Shown: positions 8,210 to 16,566 of the stretch, one piece after another
Layout of the letters: every line of letters starts with the position of its first letter
How positions within the stretch are numbered: position 1 is the stretch's first letter
Program-made: the position numbers and the translations under genes
Notes under the pieces: model-generated
Seen by the model: the letters and a program-made list of their open reading frames with translations, nothing else
Databases searched by the model: none
What the model was told of the DNA's origin: nothing
NCBI RefSeq assembly: GCF_000420465.1
Contig: NZ_ATUZ01000011.1
Location: forward strand, 558,001 to 622,000
DNA from: Desulfovibrio desulfuricans DSM 642
GTDB taxonomy: Bacteria > Desulfobacterota > Desulfovibrionia > Desulfovibrionales > Desulfovibrionaceae
Length of the DNA stretch: 64,000 bases
Direction: 5' to 3'

Positions 8210-10126
8210 TTGGCAAAAAACCGCGCATTGCAGCAGTGGCGGGTGGAGGATTCCATCGAACTGTATGGCATCCGTAATTGGGGTGCCGGGTATTTTGACG
8301 TGTCGGATGCGGGCGAAGTTGTGATTTGTCCGCAGGGGCCCAAGGGGCCGCAGGTTTCGATACCGGAAGTTATCGCCGGGCTGAAAGAGCGCGGGTATGA
8401 TATGCCCGTGCTGTTGCGCGTGGAAAACATTCTGGATTCGCGCATTGCCAATATCCACGAATCATTCCGCAAGGCTATCAAAAGTCTGAATTATACGGGT
8501 TCGTACCGTGGCGTTTTTCCCATCAAGGTCAACCAGCAGCAGCAGGTTGTGGAAAAAATAGCCCAGTTCGGCTCCACCTACCATCACGGCCTGGAGGTCG
8601 GCTCCAAGGCGGAACTCATTGCCGCCGTGTCGCTCATGCGCGACCGCGAGGCCTGCATTGTCTGCAACGGCTACAAGGACGAAGAATTTATCGACCTTGG
8701 CCTTCAGGCTCTGCGCCTTGGCTTTAACGTGCTCTTTGTTCTCGAAATGCCCAGCGAGCTGGAAGTTGTGCTTGAGCGTAGCAAGGCCCTCGGCGTGCGG
8801 CCCAACATCGGCGTGCGCGCCAAGCTGGCCGTCAAGGCCAGCGGCCACTGGACGGATTCCGGCGGCGAACGCTCCACCTTTGGCCTCTCGCCCGCGCAGA
8901 TCGTGGACGTGGTGGATACGCTCAAGGCCAACGACATGCTTGATTGCTTCAAGCTGCTGCACTACCACCTCGGGTCGCAGGTTTCCAATATCCGTGACAT
9001 CCGTACCGGTGTCATGGAAGGCGCGCGTCTTTACGTGGGCCTCGTGCAGGAAGGCGCGCCCATGGGCTACCTTGACCTTGGCGGCGGTCTGGCCGTGGAC
9101 TATGACGGTTCGCACACCAACTATGTTTCGTCGCGCAACTACACGCTCGATGAGTACAGCGCCGACATTGTCGAAGCCATCATGAGCATTCTTGATGAGC
9201 AGAAGATCCCGCATCCGCACATCATTACAGAATCAGGCCGCGCCACCGTGGCCTACTATTCCGTGCTGCTCTTTAACGTGCTTGATGTGAGTATGGTGGA
9301 AGAAGTGCAGCTGCCCGACACCCTGCCCGAGGGCACGCCGGAGCCTGTGCTGAACCTGCGCGAAACCCTTGCCAACATCACCCTGCGTAATTTGCAGGAG
9401 TGCTATAACGACGCCATTTACTACCGGGACGAGATGCGTCAGCTTTTCTCCACCGGGCGGGTGAATCTGCGTCAGCGCACCTTGGCCGAGCGGTTTTTCT
9501 GGGCCATCATCATGCGCATTGCTCAGGAAAAAACCCGGCTCAAGACGATACCCCGCGATCTTGCGGACATCGACGTGAGCCTTGCCGATATTTATTACGG
9601 CAATTTCAGCGTGTTCCAGTCCTTGCCCGACTCCTGGGCCATTGACCAGCTGTTCCCGGTTATGCCAGTGCATCGGCTCAAGGAATTTCCTTCGCGACAG
9701 GGCATTATTTCTGACATTACCTGCGATTCTGATGGCCGGATTGACCATTTCATTGACCCGCAGGGTATGAAGCCCACTCTTGATCTGCACCCCCTGCGGG
9801 ACGGCGAGGAGTACTACCTTGGCGTGTTCCTGGTGGGTGCGTATCAGGAAACGCTGGGCGATCTGCACAACCTTATGGGCGACACCAACGTGGTTTCCAT
9901 CAGGGTGCGGGATGACGGCAATTATGAATATGTGCGCGAAATCAGGGGTGACTCTGTGGCGGATATTCTGAGCTATGTGGAATATGAGCCGCGCCGCATT
10001 CTGGAAGATCTGCGCAGTACGGCAGAGCAGGCTGTGCGGCAGGGCCGGATTTCGCCCAGCGACCGGTTTGCCATTATGCAGGTTTTTGAAGACGGTTTGC
10101 GCGGGTACACCTATTTTGAACGGTAG
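8210..10126 (+). CDS. speA: Biosynthetic arginine decarboxylase
   Basis: This enzyme of about 638 residues is the PLP-dependent arginine decarboxylase that makes agmatine, the first step of the arginine route to putrescine. SpeA hallmarks are YGIRNWGAGYFDV near the N terminus, the PLP lysine in VFPIKVNQQ (Lys106 with this start), the HYHLGSQ block, the DLGGGLAVDY glycine loop and ESGRATVAYY. Length is typical. I place the start at TTG 8210, preceded by AGGAGCAGGAA and giving the usual MAKNRALQQWRVEDS start. An ATG at 8180 in the same frame has no ribosome site. A promoter lies at 8062 and a large palindrome follows at 10246. Confidence 0.93.
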   Translation: MAKNRALQQWRVEDSIELYGIRNWGAGYFDVSDAGEVVICPQGPKGPQVSIPEVIAGLKERGYDMPVLLRVENILDSRIANIHESFRKAIKSLNYTGSYRGVFPIKVNQQQQVVEKIAQFGSTYHHGLEVGSKAELIAAVSLMRDREACIVCNGYKDEEFIDLGLQALRLGFNVLFVLEMPSELEVVLERSKALGVRPNIGVRAKLAVKASGHWTDSGGERSTFGLSPAQIVDVVDTLKANDMLDCFKLLHYHLGSQVSNIRDIRTGVMEGARLYVGLVQEGAPMGYLDLGGGLAVDYDGSHTNYVSSRNYTLDEYSADIVEAIMSILDEQKIPHPHIITESGRATVAYYSVLLFNVLDVSMVEEVQLPDTLPEGTPEPVLNLRETLANITLRNLQECYNDAIYYRDEMRQLFSTGRVNLRQRTLAERFFWAIIMRIAQEKTRLKTIPRDLADIDVSLADIYYGNFSVFQSLPDSWAIDQLFPVMPVHRLKEFPSRQGIISDITCDSDGRIDHFIDPQGMKPTLDLHPLRDGEEYYLGVFLVGAYQETLGDLHNLMGDTNVVSIRVRDDGNYEYVREIRGDSVADILSYVEYEPRRILEDLRSTAEQAVRQGRISPSDRFAIMQVFEDGLRGYTYFER

Positions 10127-10245
10127 AGGCTGCGCAGGGTAGTCTGTGCGGTAGAAATAAGACAGTAAGGCTGGGAGAGTTTGGCGGCGGGGTGAGCCTG
10201 TCGAGCGCATTTACGCAAACCCGACTTTTTTGACCTGACTGCGTT

Positions 10246-10306
10246 AAAATCCTGTTTTTGATGCTCACGTGCACGAGTACGCTGCGCTCAAAAACAGGAT
10301 TTTTCC
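10246..10306 (+). terminator. Large hairpin downstream of speA
   Basis: A perfect 16-bp inverted repeat (10246-10261 with 10288-10303) encloses a 26-base loop. The right arm runs into TTTTCC, so it could end speA transcription. The A/T symmetry would allow use in both directions. The stem is long and AT-rich, and the loop is larger than in a usual terminator. Confidence 0.55.
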
Positions 10307-11123
10307 TTGTCAGTCCAGAAAAATGCGCATTTTGCAAATTCACTCAACACCAGCCATCGCCTTCGCGCTGCTCCGGCGAGTTTAAGGAAGGCGACTCCAC
10401 GGCCTGCTCCTTACGGTGATTGTAAGGGAAAGCATAAAGGCAGCTAGAGAGAAGGCAAAAGCAAGAGGATCGTAGAGATTTTGTTGCGCGCAGTGGCCGT
10501 GCAAGTCAGAGGCAGAAGAGATAAAGGCTTTGAGGGCAGGACTTGTTGTGTGGTTCTATGTGGAACTAATTAGCTGATACTCTTGTTAAAAGACGGTTGG
10601 GGGTAGTCCATTCGCTGTCCAGGGTCATGATCTGGTGGCAGAAAGTTGCTGAGAGTGGTTCTGGGTGGAGATTCTTATTTATCAACTATGCCCGTGATTG
10701 TTGGCTGAAACGGAGTTTGATCGAAGGGAAAGCGGACTTTGGCATTTACGCGGCGCGGAGGGAGATCACCTGAGTGAGCGCAGCGAGTGAGGGAAGCTCC
10801 CGCAGCAATAGCCGCGTTGCCCTCGCCGTTCTGAGGGAATTGAAAACTCAAGGGGGTGCTTCGGGGGGGATGCAAGGGGGCCGAGAAGGGGGCGCAGCCC
10901 CATAATCGGCCCCGCCTTGCTGCGCGCCGCACAGGCGTCCAAACTTCGCCGGATGGCGAAAACGCCATGCCCGCAGGGCTGCAAGAACCAAAGGAGCATC
11001 CCTCGCCGGGGAGGCGAAATCGCACGCCGCACAGGCGTCCCAAACTCCGCCGGAGGGCGGAACCTCGTGCCCGAAGGGCAGCAATGCTAAGCAACCCGCG
11101 CCGGGAAGGCGCATAAAGCGAAA
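10307..11123. other. Gene-free region of about 0.8 kb
   Basis: I see no credible gene here. Open frames crossing the right half are Arg/Pro/Gly-rich, lack ribosome sites and run through the 100-bp repeats. The left half (10307-10700) has lower GC than the rest of the window and no recognisable RNA gene. The right half holds a long hairpin at 10872-10920 and two 100-bp repeat units at 10925-11124. Confidence 0.6.
10872..10920. repeat. Strong extended hairpin
   Basis: GCAAGG followed by GGGCCGA (10872-10884) pairs with TCGGCCC and CCTTGC (10906-10920) with a 2-base bulge. A further G4/C4 pair lies inside. It resembles an extragenic palindrome rather than a terminator, since no T-run follows on either strand. 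Confidence 0.5.
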
Positions 11124-11124
11124 T
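10925..11124. repeat. Two tandem copies of a diverged 100-bp repeat
   Basis: Both units begin with CGCCGCACAGGCGTCC (10925 and 11025) and stay in register to the end: an AACT-CGCCGGA-GGCG block, then TGCCCG-AGGGC-GCAA, then a G/C-rich palindromic end. The spacing is exactly 100 bases. The second copy runs up to the stop of the OppF-like gene. The units carry several small dyads and look like non-coding repeats. Confidence 0.6.
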
Positions 11125-12101
11125 TACGCCTCCCAACACCTCACGCGCCACCCATCACCCATATCCTTCCACTGAGGTGCTTCCTGACGGCAAATGTCCT
11201 TTGCCTTGGGGCAACGAGGGTGAAAGCGGCATCCGGCGGGAGGAGCCAGCGGGCTTGGCAGTTCGCCTTCCAGCGCGGCAATGGGTTCACCCCGGCGGCT
11301 CCCGGTGGGCATGGCAGCCATAAGCGCCTGCGTGTAGGGGTGCGCCGCGCCGTCAAAAATGGCATCGGTGGGGCCTTCTTCCACAATCTGCCCCAGATAC
11401 ATGACCAGAATATGGCGGCATAAAAAGCCCACCACCGCCAGATCGTGCGAGATAAATAGATAGGCTGGCCCGAATTGCTCCTGCACTTCGCGCAGGAGGT
11501 TGAGCGCCTGCGCCTGCACCGAGGCGTCAAGGGCGGAAACAGGCTCGTCGCACACGACCACGTCTGGCCGGGTGATGAGCGCCCGCGCCACGGCAATGCG
11601 CTGCCGCTGCCCCCCGGAAAATTCGTGCGGATATCGGCGGCCCATGTCCTCAAGCCCTACGGTAGCCAGCATGGCCTCGGCCTGTGCATGGCGTTCCTCG
11701 CGGGAGACGCCGCGCGCCGCCAGCGGTTCCGCCACCGAACTGCCCACAGTGAGCCGGGGATTGAGGGACGAAAAAGGATCCTGAAAGATCATCTGGATGC
11801 GCCCGGCGGTCCAACTGTCGGCCCCGGCAGAGGGCAGGGGGCGACCATCAAGCAACACCTGCCCCTGAGAAGGGGCCAGCAACCCGCAGGCAAGACGCCC
11901 AAGAGTGGATTTGCCGCAGCCGGATTCGCCCACAAGGCCGAGGCTTGCGCCCTTGGCGAGGCTCAGGCTAACGCCGTCTACGGCAACAAGAGAGCGCTTT
12001 TCGCCGAACAGTCCCCGCCGGATGTCAAACACCCGTGAGACATCCTCCAGCCGCAGCAGGGCGGATGCGGAAGACTGTTCCGGCGCAAGCTGGTTCAGCA
12101 T
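11124..12101 (-). CDS. Peptide/nickel-type ABC transporter ATP-binding protein (OppF/DppF family)
   Basis: This 325-residue ATPase belongs to the OppF/DppF/NikE class. Walker A reads GESGCGKSTLG, the signature SGGQRQRIAVARAL and Walker B VVVCDEPVSALD. The C terminus has the oligopeptide/HPY extension with the Cys-bearing CRFHPRCPKA segment typical of the class. The ATG at 12101 lies inside the last codons of cobT (7-base overlap), so the two genes are translationally coupled. No permease, substrate-binding or OppD-like gene is adjacent, so the partners must be elsewhere or the protein is an orphan. The substrate is unknown; a cobamide-related ligand or metal is only suggested by cobT. Confidence 0.85.
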   Translation of the reverse strand: MLNQLAPEQSSASALLRLEDVSRVFDIRRGLFGEKRSLVAVDGVSLSLAKGASLGLVGESGCGKSTLGRLACGLLAPSQGQVLLDGRPLPSAGADSWTAGRIQMIFQDPFSSLNPRLTVGSSVAEPLAARGVSREERHAQAEAMLATVGLEDMGRRYPHEFSGGQRQRIAVARALITRPDVVVCDEPVSALDASVQAQALNLLREVQEQFGPAYLFISHDLAVVGFLCRHILVMYLGQIVEEGPTDAIFDGAAHPYTQALMAAMPTGSRRGEPIAALEGELPSPLAPPAGCRFHPRCPKAKDICRQEAPQWKDMGDGWRVRCWEA

Positions 12102-13201
12102 GTTTTGCCCGCCACACCTGCGGAGCTGAAGGTCGCCATGTCGTTGTACACGGCGGCGGCGCAACGCAGCAGGTGATAGGCCACCGCGCCTCCCGTGCCT
12201 TCGCCAAGGCGCATGCTCAGGTGCAGCAGCGGATTGTTGCGGGTTTCGCCGCCGGTCAGCTTGGACAGGGCGCGTACGTGGCCCGGCTCTGCCGAGGCGT
12301 GGGAAAGCACGGCGTAGTCGGCAAGCTGGGGGCAGATGTGCAGGGCCGCCACATAGGCCGCGCTGCATATAAAACCGTCAACCAGCACGGGCAGGCGGCG
12401 CGAGGCTGCGCCAAGCATCAGCCCGGCCATGAGAACAATTTCAAATCCGCCCAAGGCGGCCAGAATATTGATGGGGTCGTCGTCTTCCAGCATGTAAGCA
12501 TTGACTGCCAGCGCGCGGCGCACGATTTCGGTCTTGTGGCGCACCATGTCGGGGTCCGCGCCAGCGCCGGGGCCTGTCATCTGCTCGGGGTCAAAGTGCA
12601 GCAGGGCGCAGTACAGGGCAGTGCCTGCCGTGCTGTTGGCAATGCCCATTTCGCCCACGCCGAGGCAGCGATAGCCATTATCCGCAAGCTGGTGCGCCAG
12701 CTCTACGCCCATGCGCAGTCCCTTGAGGCAGGTTTCGCGGCTCATGGCCGGGCCCTGGCTCATGTCTGCGGTGCCGTCGCCCAGACGGCGCTCAATGAGG
12801 ATGGAGTGCGGCTCATAGGGGCCGCCATCGCAGCCTGCGTCCACCACGCGCAGATCCATGCCCGAGGTCTTGCACAGAACATTGACCGCCGCGCCGTTGT
12901 TGAAAAAGTTTTGCACCATCTGGCGCGTCACGGCCTTGGGAAAAGGCGAAACGCCCTGATCGGCAACGCCGTGGTCGCCAGCAACCGTAAGCATGATGGC
13001 AGGGCTGACGCTGATAGGCGCTTGCCCGCCGCTCATGGCATAGAGCCGCTGGGCGAGGTCTTCAAGGCGGCCAAGGCTGCCTTGCGGTTTGGTCAGGTCG
13101 TCCAGATGGGCCTGGGCATCGTCCAGGTCTTTCTGAAGCAGGGGCGCAATGCGCAGGCCGGGCAAAATCAGTTCCAACAGGTCGGATTGGGTGGTTTTCA
13201 T
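12095..13201 (-). CDS. cobT: Nicotinate-nucleotide--dimethylbenzimidazole phosphoribosyltransferase
   Basis: This 368-residue enzyme activates the lower-ligand base of cobamides by moving phosphoribose from nicotinate mononucleotide to a benzimidazole. CobT traits include LTKPQGSLGRLEDLA near the N terminus, the TVAGDHGV block, GVGEMGIANSTAG, DGFICSAAYVAAL and the C-terminal LGEGTGGA segment carrying the catalytic Glu. Length is normal or slightly long. It starts at the ATG at 13201 after AAGGAT. It is the first gene of a two-gene unit with the OppF-like ATPase. I see no cobalamin riboswitch in the short 131-base gap before it. Confidence 0.93.
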   Translation of the reverse strand: MKTTQSDLLELILPGLRIAPLLQKDLDDAQAHLDDLTKPQGSLGRLEDLAQRLYAMSGGQAPISVSPAIMLTVAGDHGVADQGVSPFPKAVTRQMVQNFFNNGAAVNVLCKTSGMDLRVVDAGCDGGPYEPHSILIERRLGDGTADMSQGPAMSRETCLKGLRMGVELAHQLADNGYRCLGVGEMGIANSTAGTALYCALLHFDPEQMTGPGAGADPDMVRHKTEIVRRALAVNAYMLEDDDPINILAALGGFEIVLMAGLMLGAASRRLPVLVDGFICSAAYVAALHICPQLADYAVLSHASAEPGHVRALSKLTGGETRNNPLLHLSMRLGEGTGGAVAYHLLRCAAAVYNDMATFSSAGVAGKTC

Positions 13202-13332
13202 GCCGTTTGTTTATCCTTAACAAGGGGCGTGCGCAAGACGGGACGCCTCGCCGCCGAGCGGGGTAAATCCATTTGGGGGGACTTTACGATCGCGTCAACG
13301 TGCTTATGTTAGCGTCGAGGTAAGGAATTTAT

Positions 13333-14772
13333 ATGAAAACCAGACCCATCTATATACAAAGAAATCTGCCTTGCCGTGGGCGTTCGCGCCCAGGGCGGGT
13401 AGAAGCGGCGGCAGTTGAGGGAACTTTTGCCGTGCGCCTGTTTTTTTTGATGCTGGCGGCAGCTCTGCTGCTGTGTACTCCTTCCCGGGCTGGAGCAGTA
13501 GCGGCGGACAGCCCCCGCATGACGCCTGTGGTGCGCGCAGTGCAGGCCGTTGCCCCGGCGGTTGTGAACATAACGAGCACCCATATAGTTGAAGGGCAGC
13601 GGCTTTCGCCACTTGAGCAGTTTTTCGGCCCGGGCTTTCCCGGCTTGCCGGGGTTTGACATGCCCGGCGGGCGTAAAGTGCGACAAAAGCGCGTCAGCCT
13701 TGGTTCTGGCGTCATTGTAGACGGAGAAAAAGGCCTTGTGCTCACCAACGCGCATGTTATCGCGGGTGGGGACGAAGTCATGGTGCATCTGCTGGACGGC
13801 AGGGAATTTCCCGCCGCCGTCAAAGGGGCTGACCCGGATTTTGACATTGCCGTGCTCCAGATCAAGGGAGCGTCAAAGCTGCCTGCCGTAAAGCTCGGCG
13901 ATTCAGGCGACATCATGCCGGGCGAGACCGTCATCACCATCGGCAATCCCTTTGGTTTCAACCATACCGTCACCACGGGCGTGGTTTCTGCCCTTGGGCG
14001 CACTATCCGCAACAAGGACGGCGCGTTCACCGACCTTGTGCAGACTGACGCAGCCATTAACCCCGGCAACAGCGGCGGCCCGCTGCTGAACATCGAGGGG
14101 GTGCTCATAGGCATCAATACGGCCGTGGACGCACGCGCCGAGGGCATCGGCTTTGCAATCCCCATCAACAAGGCCCGCCGCGTCATGCACGACCTCATGA
14201 GCGCAGGCCGCGTGGCCCCGCTCTGGCTGGGCCTTGATTTGCAGGATGTGGACGGGCGCACGGCCATGGCCCTGGGCCTCAAGGATGCCGGCGGCGTGCT
14301 GGTTACGGCGGTGTTTCCCGGTTCTCCCGCTGCCAAGGTGGGCATAGCGCCCGGCGACATACTTGAAACCATAAATTCTTCACCTGTGCGCGACAGGCGC
14401 GATTATCTGGATATTTTGCGCAACCAGACTGCCGGAACCCCCTTGCGGCTGCAACTGCTGCGTGAGGGCGGGGCGTTGAAGATCGAGGCCATCCCCGAAC
14501 CCTTTGGCGATGCGGATGCACGCGCCCTGCTGGAGCGCCGCTGGGGATTCAGCGCAGCCCAAACCGCGCAGGGCGTGGTGGTGCGTCAGGCCAGGGCAGA
14601 CGGCCCGGCATCATTTTTGCGCCAAGGCGACCACATAACAGCGGTGGGCTCTGCCGAAACCAGAACCATGGAAGATTTTTTACAGGCTTTCAGAAGAGAG
14701 CGCATGTCCGGGCAGATTTTGTTGCAGGTTGTGCGCAACGGCAAAGGCTATTACGCGCGTCTTGTGCCATAA
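13333..14772 (+). CDS. Periplasmic serine protease of the HtrA/DegP family
   Basis: This 479-residue protein is a trypsin-like HtrA protease for misfolded envelope proteins. The catalytic triad is visible: His141 in TNAHVIAG, Asp171 in DFDIAVLQ and Ser247 in NPGNSGGP. Two PDZ regions follow, about residues 275-370 and 385-479. The second is short and divergent. The ATG at 13333 has a good AAGGAAT site, but gives 33 basic residues before the signal peptide. A GTG at 13432, preceded by GAGGGAA, would start directly at the hydrophobic signal and is a real alternative. An in-frame internal start is common in such cases, so the true N terminus is open. Confidence 0.92.
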   Translation: MKTRPIYIQRNLPCRGRSRPGRVEAAAVEGTFAVRLFFLMLAAALLLCTPSRAGAVAADSPRMTPVVRAVQAVAPAVVNITSTHIVEGQRLSPLEQFFGPGFPGLPGFDMPGGRKVRQKRVSLGSGVIVDGEKGLVLTNAHVIAGGDEVMVHLLDGREFPAAVKGADPDFDIAVLQIKGASKLPAVKLGDSGDIMPGETVITIGNPFGFNHTVTTGVVSALGRTIRNKDGAFTDLVQTDAAINPGNSGGPLLNIEGVLIGINTAVDARAEGIGFAIPINKARRVMHDLMSAGRVAPLWLGLDLQDVDGRTAMALGLKDAGGVLVTAVFPGSPAAKVGIAPGDILETINSSPVRDRRDYLDILRNQTAGTPLRLQLLREGGALKIEAIPEPFGDADARALLERRWGFSAAQTAQGVVVRQARADGPASFLRQGDHITAVGSAETRTMEDFLQAFRRERMSGQILLQVVRNGKGYYARLVP

Positions 14773-14898
14773 GGCTCATAGGCGTTTTGTAACCTGTTGT
14801 TGAGGCAAAATATTTTTTTAAAAACTTTTCCGCCTGCACTGGAGCGGGGCTTGATATTCCTGTAGTTGTTGTCCGGTTGGCTATTTTCCAGCCGACAC

Positions 14899-14927
14899 TT
14901 GACAGGGTGGGTGCCTAAAGCTATCCA
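14899..14927 (+). promoter_or_regulatory. Likely promoter of the ferredoxin gene
   Basis: A perfect TTGACA (14899-14904) is followed by 17 bases and TATCCA (14922-14927). The -10 match is only moderate. A GCTTGA/TCAAGC hairpin (14949-14964) lies in the predicted leader. Confidence 0.5.
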
Positions 14928-14990
14928 TTGCACAAGCGGAATTTAGCCGCTTGAAAAATCAAGCAAGTCAATGCAAATTTGGAGGACACC

Positions 14991-15179
14991 ATGGGTTATA
15001 ATGTTAATGTTGACGTTGACAAGTGCGTGGGCTGTGGCGAATGCGTGGACGTGTGCCCCGTTGAAGTTTACGAAATCAAGGACGGCAAGTCCGAAGCCGT
15101 AAACGCCGAAGAATGCCTGGGCTGTGAATCCTGTGTGGAAGTTTGCGAAGTCAGCGCTATCACCGTTGAAGAAAACTAG
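14991..15179 (+). CDS. Ferredoxin, two [4Fe-4S] type
   Basis: This 62-residue electron carrier has two C-x2-C-x2-C-x3-C motifs (Cys12/15/18/22 and Cys42/45/48/52), enough for two [4Fe-4S] clusters, and is very acidic. It resembles the small Desulfovibrio ferredoxins that serve pyruvate oxidoreductase and hydrogenases. The first motif ends in Pro; the second is followed by Glu instead of Pro. The ATG at 14991 follows GGAGG; an in-frame ATG 12 bases upstream overlaps that site. It is monocistronic, with its own likely promoter and a terminator at 15237. Confidence 0.93.
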   Translation: MGYNVNVDVDKCVGCGECVDVCPVEVYEIKDGKSEAVNAEECLGCESCVEVCEVSAITVEEN

Positions 15180-15236
15180 GAATTGCAGGGGTGCCCAAGC
15201 GGCATTCCCTTGCTGATTCTGCCGAGTTTTCATTGT

Positions 15237-15270
15237 GCCGCCCGGCGCGCACGCGCCAGGCGGCATTTTC
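15237..15270 (+). terminator. Terminator after the ferredoxin gene
   Basis: A GC-rich 13-bp stem with one mismatch (15237-15249 with 15252-15264) is followed by ATTTTCAT. Confidence 0.75.
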
Positions 15271-15479
15271 ATAAGGTACAGGCCGCTTTGCCGCCAGAGC
15301 ATCCTGACTTTGAGAATGTGCATTCTTAAAGTTTCAAGACGCCCGCTAAGGCGCTTATCAGCGCATACAAACCGCGCTCACGCCTCTGTGGCGGACGTCT
15401 GCTCACGCAGCCGCCAGGGCGATTTCTGTGTGAAATCGCCTGTTCTCCCTCATGTCTTCCGCACTACCGCAGGATAACC

Positions 15480-16151
15480 ATGATCCCTGATCTGAGCTCT
15501 ATTTTTACCCGCTATGAAACATTGCGGGCCGAAGTTGACGACCTTTTCGGCAGGGTGCGCGGGGCCTTTCCCCAGTGCGTAGTCTGCAAGGAAGGCTGTA
15601 GCGATTGTTGCCACGCACTTTTTGATCTTTCCCTTGTTGAAGCCATGTACATCAACAAGGCATTTGAGGCCGCCTTTGGTTACGGGCCGCAGCGCTCCGC
15701 CATTCTTGAGCGCGCTTCTGATCTGGACCGCCGCGCCACGCGCATCAAGCGCGAGCTGTACCGGGCGGAAAAAGACGGCGAAAGCCCCGAGGCCATCATG
15801 GAACGCGCGGCTCAGATCAAGCTGCGCTGCCCTCTGCTGGACGACAATAACGAATGCCTGCTGTACCACGCCCGGCCCATTACCTGCCGCGTGTACGGCG
15901 TGCCTACGGCCATTGCCGGGCAGGGGCATGTGTGCGGTTTTTCCGCCTTTGAAAAGGGCAAGCCATACCCCACCATCCATATGGACAAGATCCAGAACAG
16001 GCTTGAAGACCTGAGCAGGGATGTGGCCACAACAGTGCAGAGCCGCTTTAAAGAACTGCATGACGTGTATGTGCCTTTGTCCATGGCTCTGCTAACCCGC
16101 TACGATGAGGCCTATCTGGGTATTGGCCCGGCCAAGAAAGAAGAGGCCTGA
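15480..16151 (+). CDS. YkgJ-family cysteine-cluster protein
   Basis: This 223-residue soluble protein carries the N-terminal Cys cluster of the YkgJ (zinc- or iron-chelating) family: Cys33, Cys36, Cys40, Cys43 and Cys44 in CVVCKEGCSDCC, with further conserved cysteines in RCPLLDDNNECLLY and ITCRVYG. A charged helical segment (about residues 65-110) separates them. The family is thought to bind a metal or FeS cluster, but its reaction is not known. It begins a compact three-gene run with the 130-residue unknown protein and a TPR protein, which suggests a shared task. Confidence 0.85.
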   Translation: MIPDLSSIFTRYETLRAEVDDLFGRVRGAFPQCVVCKEGCSDCCHALFDLSLVEAMYINKAFEAAFGYGPQRSAILERASDLDRRATRIKRELYRAEKDGESPEAIMERAAQIKLRCPLLDDNNECLLYHARPITCRVYGVPTAIAGQGHVCGFSAFEKGKPYPTIHMDKIQNRLEDLSRDVATTVQSRFKELHDVYVPLSMALLTRYDEAYLGIGPAKKEEA

Positions 16152-16173
16152 TCGGGCGTGAAAGGAGTTTGAA

Positions 16174-16566
16174 ATGTACGGCAGCATTCCCGCCACCGTC
16201 TTTCGCGATGGAACGCCGCAGCAGCTTACGGATGAGCAGGAAGGTCTCAAGCGCGAAATTTATGAGCGCATGAATCCGCGCCGTCGTAAATTTGTGGACC
16301 GCATCGGCTATGAAAACTGGGATCCTTTCCAGAAGCCCAACGAACCGCTTGATATGCGGACAGATGTGTCCAAGCGCACCACGCAGCAGCTGGTCAACGA
16401 ATTTCTGAAAGACGCGGCCAAAAAAGGGCCGTATGGCAAGGCCTACAGCAAGGGCGCTACCGAATGCGCCCTTGGCGTGGTCAATAAGGACGAAAAGTAC
16501 ATGGGCATTTTTGATTTTTGCCGATGGTACCATGATCTTTTGAAAAAAGAGGGGCACATAGCATGA
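16174..16566 (+). CDS. Conserved hypothetical protein, middle gene of a three-gene operon
   Basis: I do not recognise a family for this 130-residue protein. It is soluble, basic and mostly helical, with the segment ERMNPRRRKFVDRIGYENWDPF and a C terminus rich in Tyr/Trp/Lys (FDFCRWYHDLLKKEG). It has no signal peptide. The start at 16174 has a good AAGGAG site. Its stop overlaps the start of the TPR gene by 4 bases, so the two are translationally coupled, and it sits 22 bases after the YkgJ-like gene. It may act with both partners; no more can be said from sequence. Confidence 0.75.
   Translation: MYGSIPATVFRDGTPQQLTDEQEGLKREIYERMNPRRRKFVDRIGYENWDPFQKPNEPLDMRTDVSKRTTQQLVNEFLKDAAKKGPYGKAYSKGATECALGVVNKDEKYMGIFDFCRWYHDLLKKEGHIA

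Noticed and set aside
10675..11151. A 158-codon minus-strand open frame in the gene-free region
   Set aside because: It is rich in Arg/Pro/Gly, runs through the 100-bp repeats and overlaps the end of the OppF-like gene; no ribosome site or family match is seen.
13202..13332. Cobalamin riboswitch upstream of cobT
   Set aside because: The gap is too short and no B12-box-like sequence or suitable fold was found.
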